A DNA stretch of 64,000 bases from Alphaproteobacteria bacterium. GTDB lineage: Bacteria > Pseudomonadota > Alphaproteobacteria > Micropepsales > Micropepsaceae. The notes below the pieces were generated by a model. It was not told the origin of the DNA. It made no database searches and saw nothing but the letters and a program-made list of their open reading frames with translations. A program made the translations under genes and the position numbers. Positions 36,551 to 48,446 of the stretch are shown one piece after another. The DNA is taken from positions 34,390-98,389 of the forward strand of contig JAJPHG010000039.1 of the NCBI GenBank assembly GCA_021325375.1, read 5' to 3'. The number at the start of each line of letters is the position of its first letter. The stretch's first letter is position 1.

Positions 36551-37786
36551 CTACTTCTCGACCTCGAACACCGCTCCCCCGCTGTTGGCGCCGCCGAATT
36601 GCGTGGCGCCATAGAGATTTCCGTCGTTGCCGAGAACAAGACCTGCTTGCGGGAAAGAGCCGCCGTCCTCGCTCAGGAAGAAAAAATAGAGAATCTTCGC
36701 CTGGCCAGACGGCGTGACCTCGAACACGTTGGTGCCGTCGCCCTCCGACGTACAATTCGCAGAGACGGCCTTGCCGTAGAAGTTTCCCGCCTTGTCCATG
36801 ACGAGATTGCCTTCGGGAAGGCAAAGCCCGTCGCTCCGATCGAACGCATATACGACGCTTTCCTTGCCCTTCGACGTCAGCTTGAAGAGCGTGCCGATCT
36901 CCGACGCGCCGCCGCCTATCGTCTGGCCGAAAAACGTCTTCTTGCCCGAGGCCACCAGACTGCCGTTCGGCGTGATGCCGTCGGTGCAGTTCTTCTCGGC
37001 GCAGAAGGCGTGCAGGACCGTTTCCTGGCCGCTCTTGGAAAGCTTGAAGGCCACGCCGTCTCCGCTGAACACGTTCAGGCTGCCGTTTCCGCCGAAGAGC
37101 GTATCCCCATAGAGGTTGCCTTTGCTGTCGGCGATCGGTGCCGCCGCGGGGCCGGCGCCGTCTGCGCAGTTCTTGAGCTTGCAGAACGCGTACAGCACCG
37201 TCTCCTTTCCAGTGGAGGACAGGCTGAACACGGTCCCGCAACCGAACGAATTGCCGCAGCTCGCCCCGGCGCCGCCTTCATAGGTCGTTCCGTACAGCGT
37301 GCCGCCGGACCCGATGAACGGCGCGGCCAGCGGCCCCTCGCCGTCTTTCCCGCCGGCGAAGGAATAGAGCACCGTCAGCACGCCTGTCGGCGAAAGCGCG
37401 AAAACCGTGCCGTTGCCCGAAGCGCCGCCGCCGCTGGTGGTCCCCAGCAGGTTTCCGGCGCTGTCGAAGACAACGCCGCCGGTCGGCTGTTTCCCATCCG
37501 TGCAATTCGTCTTTGTACAGAACGAATACAGCACCGTCTCTTTACCGGCGGACGATACGCGGAAGACGGCGCCGCCCGCGTGCGCGCCGCCGCCGGACGT
37601 CGTCCCGTATATGTTGCCCGCGCTGTCCATCGCCAGCACGCCTTGGGGCTCGATCCCGTCCGCGCAGCTGGCGGCGGCGCAGAACGAGTAGAGGAGCTTG
37701 CCGCTCGACGCCTGCGCGCTCCCGGCGGATAGAACCACGCACAGCGCGAATGCGGCGGCGGCCAAGCCCAACATCCGATTTACCAT
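36551..37786 (-). CDS. Secreted GloVer-type (choice-of-anchor tandem repeat) protein
   Basis: Seven repeats of L(Y/H)xFC..xxCxDGxxP.G.L..DxxGNxYGTTxxGG...GxVFxL; signal peptide. Confidence 0.85.
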   Translation of the reverse strand: MVNRMLGLAAAAFALCVVLSAGSAQASSGKLLYSFCAAASCADGIEPQGVLAMDSAGNIYGTTSGGGAHAGGAVFRVSSAGKETVLYSFCTKTNCTDGKQPTGGVVFDSAGNLLGTTSGGGASGNGTVFALSPTGVLTVLYSFAGGKDGEGPLAAPFIGSGGTLYGTTYEGGAGASCGNSFGCGTVFSLSSTGKETVLYAFCKLKNCADGAGPAAAPIADSKGNLYGDTLFGGNGSLNVFSGDGVAFKLSKSGQETVLHAFCAEKNCTDGITPNGSLVASGKKTFFGQTIGGGASEIGTLFKLTSKGKESVVYAFDRSDGLCLPEGNLVMDKAGNFYGKAVSANCTSEGDGTNVFEVTPSGQAKILYFFFLSEDGGSFPQAGLVLGNDGNLYGATQFGGANSGGAVFEVEK

Positions 37787-37848
37787 ATGGTCTTCCCTCA
37801 TTGGAACGATACACGGCCGAGCGCCAACGTATCACGAGAAACGCGACA

Positions 37849-39495
37849 CTACACCCAGACGATCTCGACCCGCGTCACCGGCTTCTTGCCCCAGGCGTCG
37901 GACGCGGCGCGGCGCGCCGCGCGGCGGACGCTCTCGCGCAGCGCTTCCTCGTCGCCTTTCTTGTGACGCTTGATCGCCTCCGCCGCCGCGTCGCGGATCG
38001 CGGCATGGACGGGCTCCGGGATGCCATCGATCACAAACGCGGGGTCGGTCGCGACGCGGCCTTTGGAGTCCAGCACCAGCGTGATCGCGATGATGCCCGC
38101 GAAGCCGAGCGCGCGGCGCGCGCGCGCGAGCCCCGCGCCTTCTTCCACCAGCACCTTGCCGTCGAGATGGACGCGGCCCGACGGCACTTCGTCGACGATC
38201 ATGGCCTTGCCGGGCGCAAGCCTGAGCATGTGGCCGTTCTCGACCACGACCGCCTCGGGCACCTGAAGCTCGCGCGCGAGCCTGGCGTGCTCGCTCATGT
38301 GGCGCAACTCGCCATGCACGGGCACGGCAATGCGCGGGCGCGTCCAGCGATACATCTCGGCCAGCTCGTCGCGGCAGGGATGACCGCTGACATGGACGAA
38401 ATGGTCCTGCTCGGTCAGCACTTCCACGCCCAGCGCCGAGAGCTTGTTGTGCAGCTCGAAGATCGCAAGCTCGTTGCCCGGGATGATGCGCGAGGAGAAG
38501 ATCACCGCGTCGCCGGAGCCCAGCGCGACGTTGGGATGATCGCCGGCCGCGATGCGCGCCAGGGCCGCGCGCGGCTCGCCCTGACTGCCGGTGCAGATGT
38601 AGCAGACGCGGCGCGGCGGAAGCTGGGCTGCGTCCGCCTCATCGAGCGTCGGCGGGAAATCGGCGAGATAGCCCGTCTCCTTTGCGGCGGCGACGAGCTT
38701 GTGCATCGAGCGTCCGACGAGCGCGATCTCGCGGCCGTGCTCGCGCGCCGCCTTGGCGACGGAGTCGATGCGCGCGATGTTGGAGGCGAACGCCGTCACC
38801 GCGACGCGGCCCTTGAGCGATCCGATGAGCGCGGACAGCGCCTGGCGCACCCGCGCCTCGGAGCCCGAATGGCCCTGCACCAGCGCGTTGGTGGAGTCGC
38901 AGACCGTCGCCAGCACGCCCTCGTCGCCCAGCTTGCGCAGCGCGTTGATGTCGGCCGTCGTGCCCAGCATCGGATCGGGGTCGATCTTCCAGTCACCGGT
39001 ATGCACGACCGTTCCGAGCGGCGTCTTGATCGCGAGCGCGTTGGGTTCCGGGATCGAATGGGTGATGGAGACGAAATCGATCCCGAACGGCCCGATATCG
39101 ATATGGCCGCCAAGCGGAACGCTGCGCACGCGGACGCGGTCGCGAAGCCCGGCCTCTTCCAGCTTGCCTTCGATCAGCCGCGCTGTGAACGGCGTCGCAT
39201 AGAGGGGACAGCGCAGCATCGGCCACAGATGGCCGATGGCGCCGATATGGTCCTCATGCGCGTGGGTGAGCACGATGGCGAGGACGTCGCCGCGGCGCTC
39301 GGCCAGATAGCGGATGTCGGGCATGATGACGTCGACGCCGGGCGACGTCGTCTCGCGCCCGAACAGAACGCCGCAATCGACGACGATCCACTTGCGCGCG
39401 TCCGGCGGCCCGAAGCCATAGGCGTTGAAGTTCATGCCGATCTCGCCCGCGCCGCCGAGCGGGAGAAGGACCAACTCGTCGTCGCGCGCCGTCAC
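37849..39495 (-). CDS. rnj: Ribonuclease J
   Basis: GTG start overlapping coaX stop; LTHAHEDHIGAIGHLWP, VHTGDWKIDPDP, VHVSGHPCRDELAEMYRWTRP. Confidence 0.95.
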   Translation of the reverse strand: MTARDDELVLLPLGGAGEIGMNFNAYGFGPPDARKWIVVDCGVLFGRETTSPGVDVIMPDIRYLAERRGDVLAIVLTHAHEDHIGAIGHLWPMLRCPLYATPFTARLIEGKLEEAGLRDRVRVRSVPLGGHIDIGPFGIDFVSITHSIPEPNALAIKTPLGTVVHTGDWKIDPDPMLGTTADINALRKLGDEGVLATVCDSTNALVQGHSGSEARVRQALSALIGSLKGRVAVTAFASNIARIDSVAKAAREHGREIALVGRSMHKLVAAAKETGYLADFPPTLDEADAAQLPPRRVCYICTGSQGEPRAALARIAAGDHPNVALGSGDAVIFSSRIIPGNELAIFELHNKLSALGVEVLTEQDHFVHVSGHPCRDELAEMYRWTRPRIAVPVHGELRHMSEHARLARELQVPEAVVVENGHMLRLAPGKAMIVDEVPSGRVHLDGKVLVEEGAGLARARRALGFAGIIAITLVLDSKGRVATDPAFVIDGIPEPVHAAIRDAAAEAIKRHKKGDEEALRESVRRAARRAASDAWGKKPVTRVEIVWV

Positions 39496-40268
39496 GCCGG
39501 GGGCTTCCTCGCGTTGCGCTTGTAGATCAGCACCAGCCCGCGGATCGTCAGGTCCGGATCGATGTGCTCTATCGCCGGGATGTCGGGCTGGAAGAGATGC
39601 GCCAGGCCTCCCGTCGCCACCACGGTCATGGGCTTTGCATATTCCTGCTTGATGCGATCGATCAGCCCGCCGATGAGGCCGACATAGCCCCAATAGATGC
39701 CCGACTGCATCGCAGGCACGGTATCGCGGCCGATCACCTTCGTTGCGCGGTGGATGGCGACGCGCGGCAGCATCGCGGCCGCCTGATGCAGCGCCTCGAT
39801 GGAGAGATTGGCGCCGGGCGCGAGCACGCTGCCGTCGAAATCGCCGTTCCCGGCCACGATGTCGAAATTGGTCGTGGTGCCGAAATCGACGACGATCACT
39901 GCGCCGTGATAGCGCTCATGCGCCGCGACCGCATTGCACAGCCGGTCGGCGCCGACGGCCGCCGGCCGGTCGGCATTGATGCCGATGCCGACGATGGTGT
40001 TGTCGACGATCAGAGGCTCGCATTTGAGATAGGTGCGGCACAGCGCGCGCAGGTCGAACAGCGTCGCGGGCACGACGGTGGCGATGATGGCGTCGTCGAG
40101 GTCGGCGAAGGATAGGCCTTCGAGCATGAGAAGTTGGGAGAGCCACACCGCGTATTCGTCCGCCGTGCGCGCGGTCTTGGTGACGGCCCGCCACTCGGCG
40201 CGGAACTTCTCGCCGTCATGGACCGCGAAGACGATGTTGGTGTTGCCGGCGTCGATGGCGAGGAGCAT
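39492..40268 (-). CDS. coaX: Type III pantothenate kinase
   Basis: MLLAIDAGNTNIVFAVHDG, VDFGTTTNFDIV, ATGGLAHLF. Confidence 0.96.
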   Translation of the reverse strand: MLLAIDAGNTNIVFAVHDGEKFRAEWRAVTKTARTADEYAVWLSQLLMLEGLSFADLDDAIIATVVPATLFDLRALCRTYLKCEPLIVDNTIVGIGINADRPAAVGADRLCNAVAAHERYHGAVIVVDFGTTTNFDIVAGNGDFDGSVLAPGANLSIEALHQAAAMLPRVAIHRATKVIGRDTVPAMQSGIYWGYVGLIGGLIDRIKQEYAKPMTVVATGGLAHLFQPDIPAIEHIDPDLTIRGLVLIYKRNARKPPA

Positions 40269-41000
40269 CTAGAAGAACACCTCTCCCGCCGCGATCGTGC
40301 GCACGCGGTCCTGCGTCTCGCGCAGGAGCAGCGCGCCGTTCGCGTCTATGCCTTCGAAGACACCCATCGTCTCTCCGTTCGTGAGCCGCGCGCGGATGCG
40401 CGTGCCCAGTCCCGCCGCGCGCGCGAGCCAGGCGTCGCGGATCGGCGCGAAGCCCTGCGCCCGCCAGATGTCATACCATTTCGCGAAGGAGGCGGCGAGG
40501 CGCAGGAGCGCCTCGCGCGGCTCGGGCGCGGCGAGGCCGATGGCGGCGAGCGATGTCGCGGGGAATTCCGTATCGGACGGGTGGTGCTTGAGGTTGATCC
40601 CGATGCCGACGGCGAGCCAAGCCGGATCGGCGCCGCTCTGGCTGGCGGATTCGAGCAGGATGCCCGCGAGCTTGGCGCCGTTCACGAGCACGTCGTTGGG
40701 CCATTTCACGCGCGCCTCAGTACCGAAGCTCAGCACCACATCCGACGCAGCAAGTGCCGCCGCGAAGGAAAGCTGCGCGCATTCGTTCGCGGGCCGTCCC
40801 GGCGCGATGAGCAGCGTGGCGGAGAGATTCCCCGCGGGCGACACCCACGCACGTCCGCGCCGTCCCCGTCCCGCGTTCTGACGCGCGGCGGTGATCCACA
40901 AGGGTCCGCGTTCGCCGGCGAGCGCCAGGCGGCGCGCCTCCTCGTTCGTCGAGTCGATCTCGTCGAGCTCCTTCAAGGCATAGCCCTTGGGCCAGTTCAC
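40269..41000 (-). CDS. birA: Biotin-[acetyl-CoA-carboxylase] ligase
   Basis: GTG start overlapping nuoN stop; LDEIDSTNEEARRLA, AARQNAGRGRRGRAWVSPAGNL, VKWPNDVLVNGAKLAGIL. Confidence 0.94.
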   Translation of the reverse strand: MNWPKGYALKELDEIDSTNEEARRLALAGERGPLWITAARQNAGRGRRGRAWVSPAGNLSATLLIAPGRPANECAQLSFAAALAASDVVLSFGTEARVKWPNDVLVNGAKLAGILLESASQSGADPAWLAVGIGINLKHHPSDTEFPATSLAAIGLAAPEPREALLRLAASFAKWYDIWRAQGFAPIRDAWLARAAGLGTRIRARLTNGETMGVFEGIDANGALLLRETQDRVRTIAAGEVFF

Positions 41001-42430
41001 TTGAGAAGGGCCTGCGCCGCCGTGCCGGCATAGTTCATGAGCAGGTCGATGCGCAGCACGAAGGCCACGGTGAACACCGTCGCGATGGTGGCGATGGCGC
41101 CCACGGCCCAGCCCATGTCGCGGTCGAACGGCTCCGCCGGCTCGTCGAAATACATCACCTTGACGATGCGCAGGTAGTAATAGGCGCCGACGACGCTGGT
41201 CAGCACGCCGAACACGGCGAGGACGTAGAGATGCGCCTCGAGCGCGGCCAGGAAGATGAACGCCTTGGCGAGGATACCCGCGAGCGGCGGCAGGCCCGAC
41301 AGGCTCAGCATCATCGCCATGAAGGCGAAGGCGAGCGCGGGCCGCGTACGCGCCAGGCCCGCCAGGTCGGAGATGTTCTCCACCGGCTTGCCGCCGCGCC
41401 GCATCGCCTGGATGCAGGCGAAGACGCCGATATTGGTGAGCGAGTAGAACGCCAGATAGAACAGCACGCCACGCAGGCCCGCCTGCGTGCCCGCGGCCAG
41501 GCCCAAAAGCGCGTAGCCCATATGGCCGATGGAGCTGTAGGCCATCAGGCGCTTGATGTTGCTCTGGCCGATGGCCGCGAAGGCGCCGAGCGCCATGGAT
41601 GCGGCCGAGATCACGATGATGATCTGCTGCCATTGATGGATCGCGCCGGGGAACGGCACCACGACGGCGCGCAGCACCAGCGCGAGCGAGGCGACCTTGG
41701 ACGCCGTCGCCAAAAATGCCGTGATCGGCGTCGGCGAGCCCTCGTAGACGTCGGGCGTCCACATGTGGAACGGCACGGCGGAGATCTTGAACGCCAGCCC
41801 CGCGAGCAGGAAGACGAGGCCGAAGATGAGGCCGATCGACACGCCGTTCTGCACGATCACATGCGCCACGCCCTGGAAATCGAGCGTGCCGGTGAAGCCG
41901 TAGATCATCGAGATGCCGTACAGCATCATGCCCGAGGACAGCGAGCCGAGGACGAAGTATTTCAAGCCCGCTTCCGACGAGCGCACCGATTCGCGGTTGA
42001 ACGCGGCGAGCACGTAGAGCGCCAGGCTCTGCAGCTCCAGCCCCATATAGAGCGCGATGAAATTGTTCGCCGACACCATCAGCGACATCCCCAGGCTGGC
42101 GAGGACGATCAGCACCGGAAGCTCGAAGCGCTCGCTCTTCTCGAGGCTGAAGAACTGGTGCGCCATCAGCACGCAGGCGGCGGACGACCACAGGATCACC
42201 GCTTTGGTGAAGCGCGCGAAGCTATCCATCACGAAGGCGCCGTGAAACGCGCCGCCGTCGCCGGTCACCATCGTCACGTAAGCCGACGCGGCGATCAGCA
42301 CGACGGAGAGCATCGTCAGCGTGCCCGCGCTCTTGTCGCCGCGCACCGCGCCGACGAGCAGAAGCGCCATCGCGCCGACGGCCAGGATCAGCTCGGGCAG
42401 GAGGACGTAGAGGTCGTTCTGGATGCTCAC
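40997..42430 (-). CDS. nuoN: NADH-quinone oxidoreductase subunit N
   Basis: Proton-pumping subunit; [32 protein letters not shown]. Confidence 0.97.
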   Translation of the reverse strand: MSIQNDLYVLLPELILAVGAMALLLVGAVRGDKSAGTLTMLSVVLIAASAYVTMVTGDGGAFHGAFVMDSFARFTKAVILWSSAACVLMAHQFFSLEKSERFELPVLIVLASLGMSLMVSANNFIALYMGLELQSLALYVLAAFNRESVRSSEAGLKYFVLGSLSSGMMLYGISMIYGFTGTLDFQGVAHVIVQNGVSIGLIFGLVFLLAGLAFKISAVPFHMWTPDVYEGSPTPITAFLATASKVASLALVLRAVVVPFPGAIHQWQQIIIVISAASMALGAFAAIGQSNIKRLMAYSSIGHMGYALLGLAAGTQAGLRGVLFYLAFYSLTNIGVFACIQAMRRGGKPVENISDLAGLARTRPALAFAFMAMMLSLSGLPPLAGILAKAFIFLAALEAHLYVLAVFGVLTSVVGAYYYLRIVKVMYFDEPAEPFDRDMGWAVGAIATIATVFTVAFVLRIDLLMNYAGTAAQALLK

Positions 42431-43929
42431 CGTCTCACCCCCGATGCGAGCTTGGCCGGCGCGCCGTGGTCATAGGCGATTGCGGCGCGATGCTGGCTGA
42501 CCAGGTTGGCGACCGAGGCGCCGGTGACGTCGAAGATCGGCTTGGGGTACACGCCCATGACGATGGTGATAACGACGAGCGGCGCCAGGATCGCGACCTC
42601 GCGCGGCGACAGGTCCTTGATCGTCTGCAGCGCGGGCTTGACCAGATCGCCGAAGATGATGCGGCGGTAGAGATAAAGCGCATAGGCCGCCGACAGGATC
42701 ACGCCCGTCGCCGCGAAGATCGCGATCCAGGTGTTGTGGATGAAAGCGCCCAGCATCGTCAGGAACTCGCCCACGAAGCCGCCCGTTCCCGGAAGTCCCA
42801 CATTGGCCAGCGTGAACACCATGAAGCACGCCGCATACATCGGCATGCGGTTGACGAGGCCGCCATAGGCCGCGATCTCGCGCGTGTGCATGCGGTCGTA
42901 GACGACGCCGACGCAGAGGAACAGCGCGCCCGAGACGATGCCGTGACTGAGCATCTGGTAAATGCCGCCCTCGATGCCCTGATGGGTGATCGTGAAGATG
43001 CCCATGGTCACGAAGCCCATATGGGCGACCGACGAATAGGCGATCAGCTTCTTCATGTCCTCCTGCGCCAGCGCCACGAGCGAGGCCCAGATGATCGCGA
43101 CGATGGAGAGCACGAAGACGAGCGTGCCGAAATGCACCGAGGCGCTCGCGAACATCGGCAGCGAGAAGCGCAGGAAACCGTAGCCGCCCATCTTCAAGAG
43201 GATTCCGGCGAGGATGACCGATCCCGCCGTCGGCGCCTCGACATGCGCGTCGGGCAGCCAGGTATGCACCGGCCACATCGGCATCTTGACCGCGAAGCTC
43301 GCGAAGAAGGCGAGCCACAGCCAGGTCTGCATCGCCACCGGGAAATGCGCGGTGTTGATGATCGTCTCGATGTCGGTCGTGCCGGTGTACTGGTACATCG
43401 CCAGGATCGCGAGCAGCATCAGCACGGAGCCGAGCAGCGTGTAGAGGAAGAACTTGTAGCTCGCATAGACACGCCGCTTGCCGCCCCACACTCCGATGAT
43501 CAGGAACATCGGGATCAGCCCGCCCTCGAAGAACAGGTAGAACAGGAACAGGTCGAGCGACGTGAAGACACCCATCATCAGCGTCTCGAGCGCCAGGAAC
43601 GCGATCATGTATTCGGGGATGCGGGTCTCGATCGATTTCCAGCTCGCCAGGATGCAGAACGGCATCAGAAGGCCCGTCAGCACCACGAACAGCATCGAGA
43701 TGCCGTCGACGCCCATGTGGTAGGAGATGCCGCTCGCCAGCCACTGCGCGTGCTCGACGAACTGGAACGCCGGCGTCGAGCCGTCGAACTTCGCCCACAA
43801 AACCACGGTGAGCAGGAAATCCGCGATCGTGAAGATGAGCGCGATCCAGCGCGCATTGTCGCGCGCGAACAGGATCAGCAGCGCGCCGATCAGCGGCAGG
43901 AAGGTGATGATGCTCAGCAGATGGCTCAC
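42427..43929 (-). CDS. nuoM: NADH-quinone oxidoreductase subunit M
   Basis: GTG start overlapping nuoL stop; [38 protein letters not shown]. Confidence 0.97.
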   Translation of the reverse strand: MSHLLSIITFLPLIGALLILFARDNARWIALIFTIADFLLTVVLWAKFDGSTPAFQFVEHAQWLASGISYHMGVDGISMLFVVLTGLLMPFCILASWKSIETRIPEYMIAFLALETLMMGVFTSLDLFLFYLFFEGGLIPMFLIIGVWGGKRRVYASYKFFLYTLLGSVLMLLAILAMYQYTGTTDIETIINTAHFPVAMQTWLWLAFFASFAVKMPMWPVHTWLPDAHVEAPTAGSVILAGILLKMGGYGFLRFSLPMFASASVHFGTLVFVLSIVAIIWASLVALAQEDMKKLIAYSSVAHMGFVTMGIFTITHQGIEGGIYQMLSHGIVSGALFLCVGVVYDRMHTREIAAYGGLVNRMPMYAACFMVFTLANVGLPGTGGFVGEFLTMLGAFIHNTWIAIFAATGVILSAAYALYLYRRIIFGDLVKPALQTIKDLSPREVAILAPLVVITIVMGVYPKPIFDVTGASVANLVSQHRAAIAYDHGAPAKLASGVRR

Positions 43930-45944
43930 GGCGCGCCTCCCGCGACGATGAACCAGGTCGCCAAGGCGAGGACGCCGATCAGCATCGCGAACGCGTAGTG
44001 ATAGACGTAGCCCGATTGCAGCCTGACCGCGCCGCGCGTCACGTCGAGCACGCGCGCGGAGATGCCGTCGGGCCCGAAGCCGTCGATCAGGAATCCGTCG
44101 CCGAACTTCCACAGGAAGCGGCCGAGGCGCAGCGCCGGGCGGACGAACAGGACGTCATAGAGCTCGTCGAAATACCATTTGTTGTACAGGAAGGTGTAGA
44201 GCAGGCCCTTCTTCGCGGCCATCTTCGCGGGCAGCTCCGGCCGCATGATGTAGTAGTAATAGGCGATTCCGAAGCCGATCAGCGTCAGCACGAACGGCGC
44301 GACCTCGACCCATTTGGGGAAGTCCTCGACCTGCGGCTCCAGCCCGCGGCCGGCGATGGCGCCCAGCGCGCCGTGCCAGAAGCCCCTCGAATCCGGACCG
44401 ATGAAGGAGGAGTCGAAGACGATGCCGGCGAGCACCGCGCCGGCCGCCAAAACGCCAAGCGGTATCAGCATGGTCAGCGGCGAGTCGTGCACTTCGCTGA
44501 GCGCGGGCGCGTGGTGGTCGTCGTGGCCGGGCTCGTCATGGGTGTGTTCGTCGGAATGCGAAAGCTGCGTGCTATCCTGTCCGCGATAGCGGCCGTGGAA
44601 CGTCATCAGGAACTGGCGCCAGGAATAGAACGAGGTCATCGCGGCAGCGACCAAGGTCATAAAGAACGCGTAGTGGCCCATGCCGGTCGTCGACTCATAG
44701 GCGGCGTCGATGACCGAATCCTTGGAATAGAAGCCGGCCAGGCCGATATGCAGGACCGGAATGCCGACGCCGGTGAGCGCCAGGTTTCCGATCAGCATCA
44801 TCGCCCAGGTGAAGGGGATGGCTTTCGCCAGCCCGCCCATCTTGCGCATGTCCTGCTCGTGATGCATCGCGGTGATCACCGAGCCGGCGCTGAGGAACAG
44901 CAGCGCCTTGAAGAAGGCATGCGTGAACAGGTGGAACATCGCGCCGCCATAGGCCGACACGCCCGCCGCGACGAACATGTAGCCGAGCTGCGAGCAGGTC
45001 GAATAGGCGATCACGCGCTTGATGTCGTTCTGGAACAGGCCGACCGAGGCCGCGAAGAAGGCGGTGGTGGCGCCGATGAAGGTCACGAACTCGCGCGCCG
45101 CGGGGGCCAGCTCGTACATCGGCGAGCAGCGGCAGACCAGGAACACGCCCGCCGTCACCATGGTCGCGGCGTGGATCAGCGCGGAGACCGGGGTCGGGCC
45201 CTCCATCGCGTCCGGCAACCAGGTGTGGAGTCCGAGCTGCGCCGACTTGCCCATCGCGCCGATGAAGAGCAGCAGGCAGAGCGTGGTGAGGATGTCGACA
45301 TGCCAGCTTCCGAACAGGAAGGTCTTGCCTACCATCGCGGACGCCGCCGCGAACACCGCGTCGAAATCCAGCGTGCGGAAGATGTACCACACCCCGAAGA
45401 TGCCGAGCGCGAAGCCGAAATCGCCGATGCGGTTGACGATGAAGGCCTTCATCGCGGCCGCGTTGGCCTCGGGCTTCTTGTACCAGAAGCCGATCAGCAG
45501 GTAGGACGCCAAGCCCACGCCTTCCCAGCCGAAGAACATCTGCAGGAAATTGTTCGCCGTCACCAGCATCAGCATGGCGAAGGTGAAGAGCGACAGGTAC
45601 GAGAAGAACCGCGGCCGGCCGTCGTCCTCTTCCATGTAGCCGATGGAGTAGAGATGCACGAGCGAGGAGACGCCTGTCACCACGACCAGCATCACCGCGG
45701 TCAGGCTGTCGACGCGGATCGTCCAGTCCGCCGCGAAATCGCCGGAATGGATCCACGGCGCGACCTGGACGATGACGGAATGGCCGAGCCAGCAGACGTC
45801 GTAAAAGACATAGATGGACAGCGCCGCCGAGACGAACAGCGCGCCGGTCGTCACGAGCTCCGACGCGCGCGCGCCGATGACGCGGCCGAACAGGCCCGCG
45901 ATGGCCGACGCGATGATGGGGAGGAAGACGATCGCCTGATACAT
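43926..45944 (-). CDS. nuoL: NADH-quinone oxidoreductase subunit L
   Basis: [41 protein letters not shown]. Confidence 0.97.
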   Translation of the reverse strand: MYQAIVFLPIIASAIAGLFGRVIGARASELVTTGALFVSAALSIYVFYDVCWLGHSVIVQVAPWIHSGDFAADWTIRVDSLTAVMLVVVTGVSSLVHLYSIGYMEEDDGRPRFFSYLSLFTFAMLMLVTANNFLQMFFGWEGVGLASYLLIGFWYKKPEANAAAMKAFIVNRIGDFGFALGIFGVWYIFRTLDFDAVFAAASAMVGKTFLFGSWHVDILTTLCLLLFIGAMGKSAQLGLHTWLPDAMEGPTPVSALIHAATMVTAGVFLVCRCSPMYELAPAAREFVTFIGATTAFFAASVGLFQNDIKRVIAYSTCSQLGYMFVAAGVSAYGGAMFHLFTHAFFKALLFLSAGSVITAMHHEQDMRKMGGLAKAIPFTWAMMLIGNLALTGVGIPVLHIGLAGFYSKDSVIDAAYESTTGMGHYAFFMTLVAAAMTSFYSWRQFLMTFHGRYRGQDSTQLSHSDEHTHDEPGHDDHHAPALSEVHDSPLTMLIPLGVLAAGAVLAGIVFDSSFIGPDSRGFWHGALGAIAGRGLEPQVEDFPKWVEVAPFVLTLIGFGIAYYYYIMRPELPAKMAAKKGLLYTFLYNKWYFDELYDVLFVRPALRLGRFLWKFGDGFLIDGFGPDGISARVLDVTRGAVRLQSGYVYHYAFAMLIGVLALATWFIVAGGAP

Positions 45945-45945
45945 C

Positions 45946-46257
45946 CTAGCCCTTCATCACGTTGACGTCTTCGACGGCGATGGAGCCGCGGTTGCGGAAA
46001 TAGACGACGAGGATCGCAAGCCCGATCGCGGCTTCGGCGGCGGCGACGGTCAGCACGAACATCGCCATCACCTGCCCCACCAGGTCGTGCAGGAACGCCG
46101 AGAACGCCACGAAATTGATGTTGACCGCCAGCAGGATCAGCTCGATCGACATCAGGATGACGATCACGTTCTTGCGGTTCAGGAAGATGCCGAACACGCC
46201 GATGGTGAAGAGCAGCGCCGCGACAGTCAGGTACTGTGCAAGACCCACTTCCATCAC
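45946..46257 (-). CDS. nuoK: NADH-quinone oxidoreductase subunit K
   Basis: [25 protein letters not shown]. Confidence 0.96.
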   Translation of the reverse strand: MMEVGLAQYLTVAALLFTIGVFGIFLNRKNVIVILMSIELILLAVNINFVAFSAFLHDLVGQVMAMFVLTVAAAEAAIGLAILVVYFRNRGSIAVEDVNVMKG

Positions 46258-46859
46258 GCACCCTCCCCGGGCTTGGCGTCGACCAGCTCCATCGCCATCT
46301 CAGGCGTGCGCGCGTTCTGCACCGGGATCGACTGGCGCCGCACGCCGGGCCGGTGGCGCAGGGTCAGCACGATGGCGCCGATCATCGCGACCAGCAGGAC
46401 CAGCCCCGCGATCTGGAAGTAGTAGATGTAGTCCGTATAGAGGATGCGGCCGAGCGCCTGGGTGTTGCTCAGCCCGGCGGGCGTCGCGCTCTGCAGCGCC
46501 GCATGCGACGCGGGCGCCATCCTCCACACGCCGGCGACGATCACCAGCTCGGTCAGCAGCGCCAGCCCCAGCAATCCGCCCGTCGGCAGATAGGACAGCG
46601 CGCCCTTCTTCAGCTCCACGAAATCGACGTCGAGCATCATCACCACGAACAGGAACAGCACGGCCACGGCGCCGACATAGACGACGACCAGGATCATCGC
46701 CAGGAACTCCGCGCCCGTCAGCACGAACAGGCCCGCGGCGTTGAAGAAAGCGAGGATCAGGAACAGCACCGAATGCACGGGATTGCGCGACGCGATCACC
46801 ATGAAGGCGGCGACGAGCATCACGGCCGAGAAAAGGTAGAAGGCGATGGTCTGGAACAT
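46254..46859 (-). CDS. nuoJ: NADH-quinone oxidoreductase subunit J
   Basis: [76 protein letters not shown]. Confidence 0.96.
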   Translation of the reverse strand: MFQTIAFYLFSAVMLVAAFMVIASRNPVHSVLFLILAFFNAAGLFVLTGAEFLAMILVVVYVGAVAVLFLFVVMMLDVDFVELKKGALSYLPTGGLLGLALLTELVIVAGVWRMAPASHAALQSATPAGLSNTQALGRILYTDYIYYFQIAGLVLLVAMIGAIVLTLRHRPGVRRQSIPVQNARTPEMAMELVDAKPGEGA

Positions 46860-46902
46860 CAGCGCCACCTCGCCACAAAGCAGTGATTGTTCGTTTGCGC
46901 TC

Positions 46903-47394
46903 TCATCTGTACGGCGCGTCCAGCTCAAGGTTCTTGGCGATCTCGCGTTCCCAGCGGTCGCCGTTCGCGAGCAGCTTGTCCTTGTTGTAGTAGAGCTCCT
47001 CGCGCGTCTCGGTCGAATATTCGAAGTTCGGGCCCTCGACGATGGCGTCGACCGGGCAAGCCTCCTGGCAGAAGCCGCAATAGATGCACTTGACCATGTC
47101 GATGTCGTAGCGCGTGGTGCGGCGCGAGCCGTCGTCGCGCGGCTCGGCTTCGATGGTGATGGCCTGCGCAGGGCAGATCGCCTCGCACAGCTTGCAGGCG
47201 ATGCAGCGTTCCTCGCCGTTGGGATAGCGGCGCAGCGCGTGCTCGCCGCGGAAGCGCGGGGACAGCGGCCCCTTCTCGAACGGATAGTTCAGCGTCGCCT
47301 TCTTGCCGAAGAAATAGCGCATCGACAGGGAAAAGCTCTTCAGGAACTCCCAGAAGAAGATCGAGCGCGCGGTGCGGTCCAGGAATGCCATCAT
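46903..47394 (-). CDS. nuoI: NADH-quinone oxidoreductase subunit I
   Basis: Two 4Fe-4S motifs [12 protein letters not shown] and [12 protein letters not shown]. Confidence 0.97.
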   Translation of the reverse strand: MMAFLDRTARSIFFWEFLKSFSLSMRYFFGKKATLNYPFEKGPLSPRFRGEHALRRYPNGEERCIACKLCEAICPAQAITIEAEPRDDGSRRTTRYDIDMVKCIYCGFCQEACPVDAIVEGPNFEYSTETREELYYNKDKLLANGDRWEREIAKNLELDAPYR

Positions 47395-48443
47395 GCGCCT
47401 CCGTGGCGGACAAAGATCACCCAGGCGGCGGTGACCAGGACCCACAACAGCGAGGTGGGCAGGAACACTTTCCATCCCAGCCGCATCAGCTGGTCGTAGC
47501 GGTAGCGCGGCACGAAGGCGCGCACGACCGCGAACAGGAAGAAGAAGAACCAGATCTTGGCGATCAGCCAGATCACGCCGGGGATCGCGTTCAGCGGCCA
47601 GATGTCGATGGGCGACAGCCACCCGCCGAAGAACAGGATCGCCACCATCGCGCTCATCAGGCAGATGTTGAGGAACTCGGCCAGATAGAAGAGCAGGAAC
47701 GGCGTCGAGGAATACTCGACGAAATAGCCCGCGACCAGCTCGCTCTCGGCCTCCACCAGGTCGAAGGGCGGGCGGTTGGTCTCGGCGATGGCCGAGACGA
47801 AGAAGATCGGCAGCATCGGGAACAGGATCGAGAACACGTTCCAATGCAGGATCGAGAACGCGCCCACACCCTGCTGCGCGCGCACGATGTCGGAGAGGTT
47901 CAGTGAGCCCGCGAACAGCAGCACGGTCACCAGCACGAAGCCGATGGAGACCTCATAGGACACCATCTGCGCCGCGGCGCGGCAGGCCGACAGGAACGCG
48001 TATTTCGAGTTCGACGCCCAGCCCGCCATGATGATGCCGTAGACGCCGAGCGACGACACGGCGAACAGGTAGAGGATGCCGACATTGATGTCGGCGAAGA
48101 CCCAGTGATTGTCGAGCGGGATCACGACCCAGGCGGCGAAGGCGAGCGTGGCGCTGACGAGCGGCGCGAGCAGGAAGACCACCTTGTTGGCGCCCGCGGG
48201 GATGATCACTTCCTTGATCAGGTACTTGCCGAGATCGGCGAAGCTCTGCAGCAGGCCGAAGATGCCGACCACATTGGGCCCGCGCCGCATCTGCACCGCC
48301 GCGAATATCTTGCGGTCGTAGAGCAGGATGAACGCGACCATCACCAGCAGGCAGACAAGGAAGACCACGATCAGGATGACCTGGCTCAGCACCCAGGCCC
48401 AGGCGTAGGGCATATGCTTGGCGAAGGCGTCGACGAAGAACAT
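47391..48443 (-). CDS. nuoH: NADH-quinone oxidoreductase subunit H
   Basis: [52 protein letters not shown]. Confidence 0.97.
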   Translation of the reverse strand: MFFVDAFAKHMPYAWAWVLSQVILIVVFLVCLLVMVAFILLYDRKIFAAVQMRRGPNVVGIFGLLQSFADLGKYLIKEVIIPAGANKVVFLLAPLVSATLAFAAWVVIPLDNHWVFADINVGILYLFAVSSLGVYGIIMAGWASNSKYAFLSACRAAAQMVSYEVSIGFVLVTVLLFAGSLNLSDIVRAQQGVGAFSILHWNVFSILFPMLPIFFVSAIAETNRPPFDLVEAESELVAGYFVEYSSTPFLLFYLAEFLNICLMSAMVAILFFGGWLSPIDIWPLNAIPGVIWLIAKIWFFFFLFAVVRAFVPRYRYDQLMRLGWKVFLPTSLLWVLVTAAWVIFVRHGGA

Positions 48444-48446
48444 GCC

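Noticed and set aside
40269-42191. 640-aa apparent NuoN-BirA fusion
   Set aside because: Upstream part is out-of-frame nuoN; birA starts at GTG 41000.
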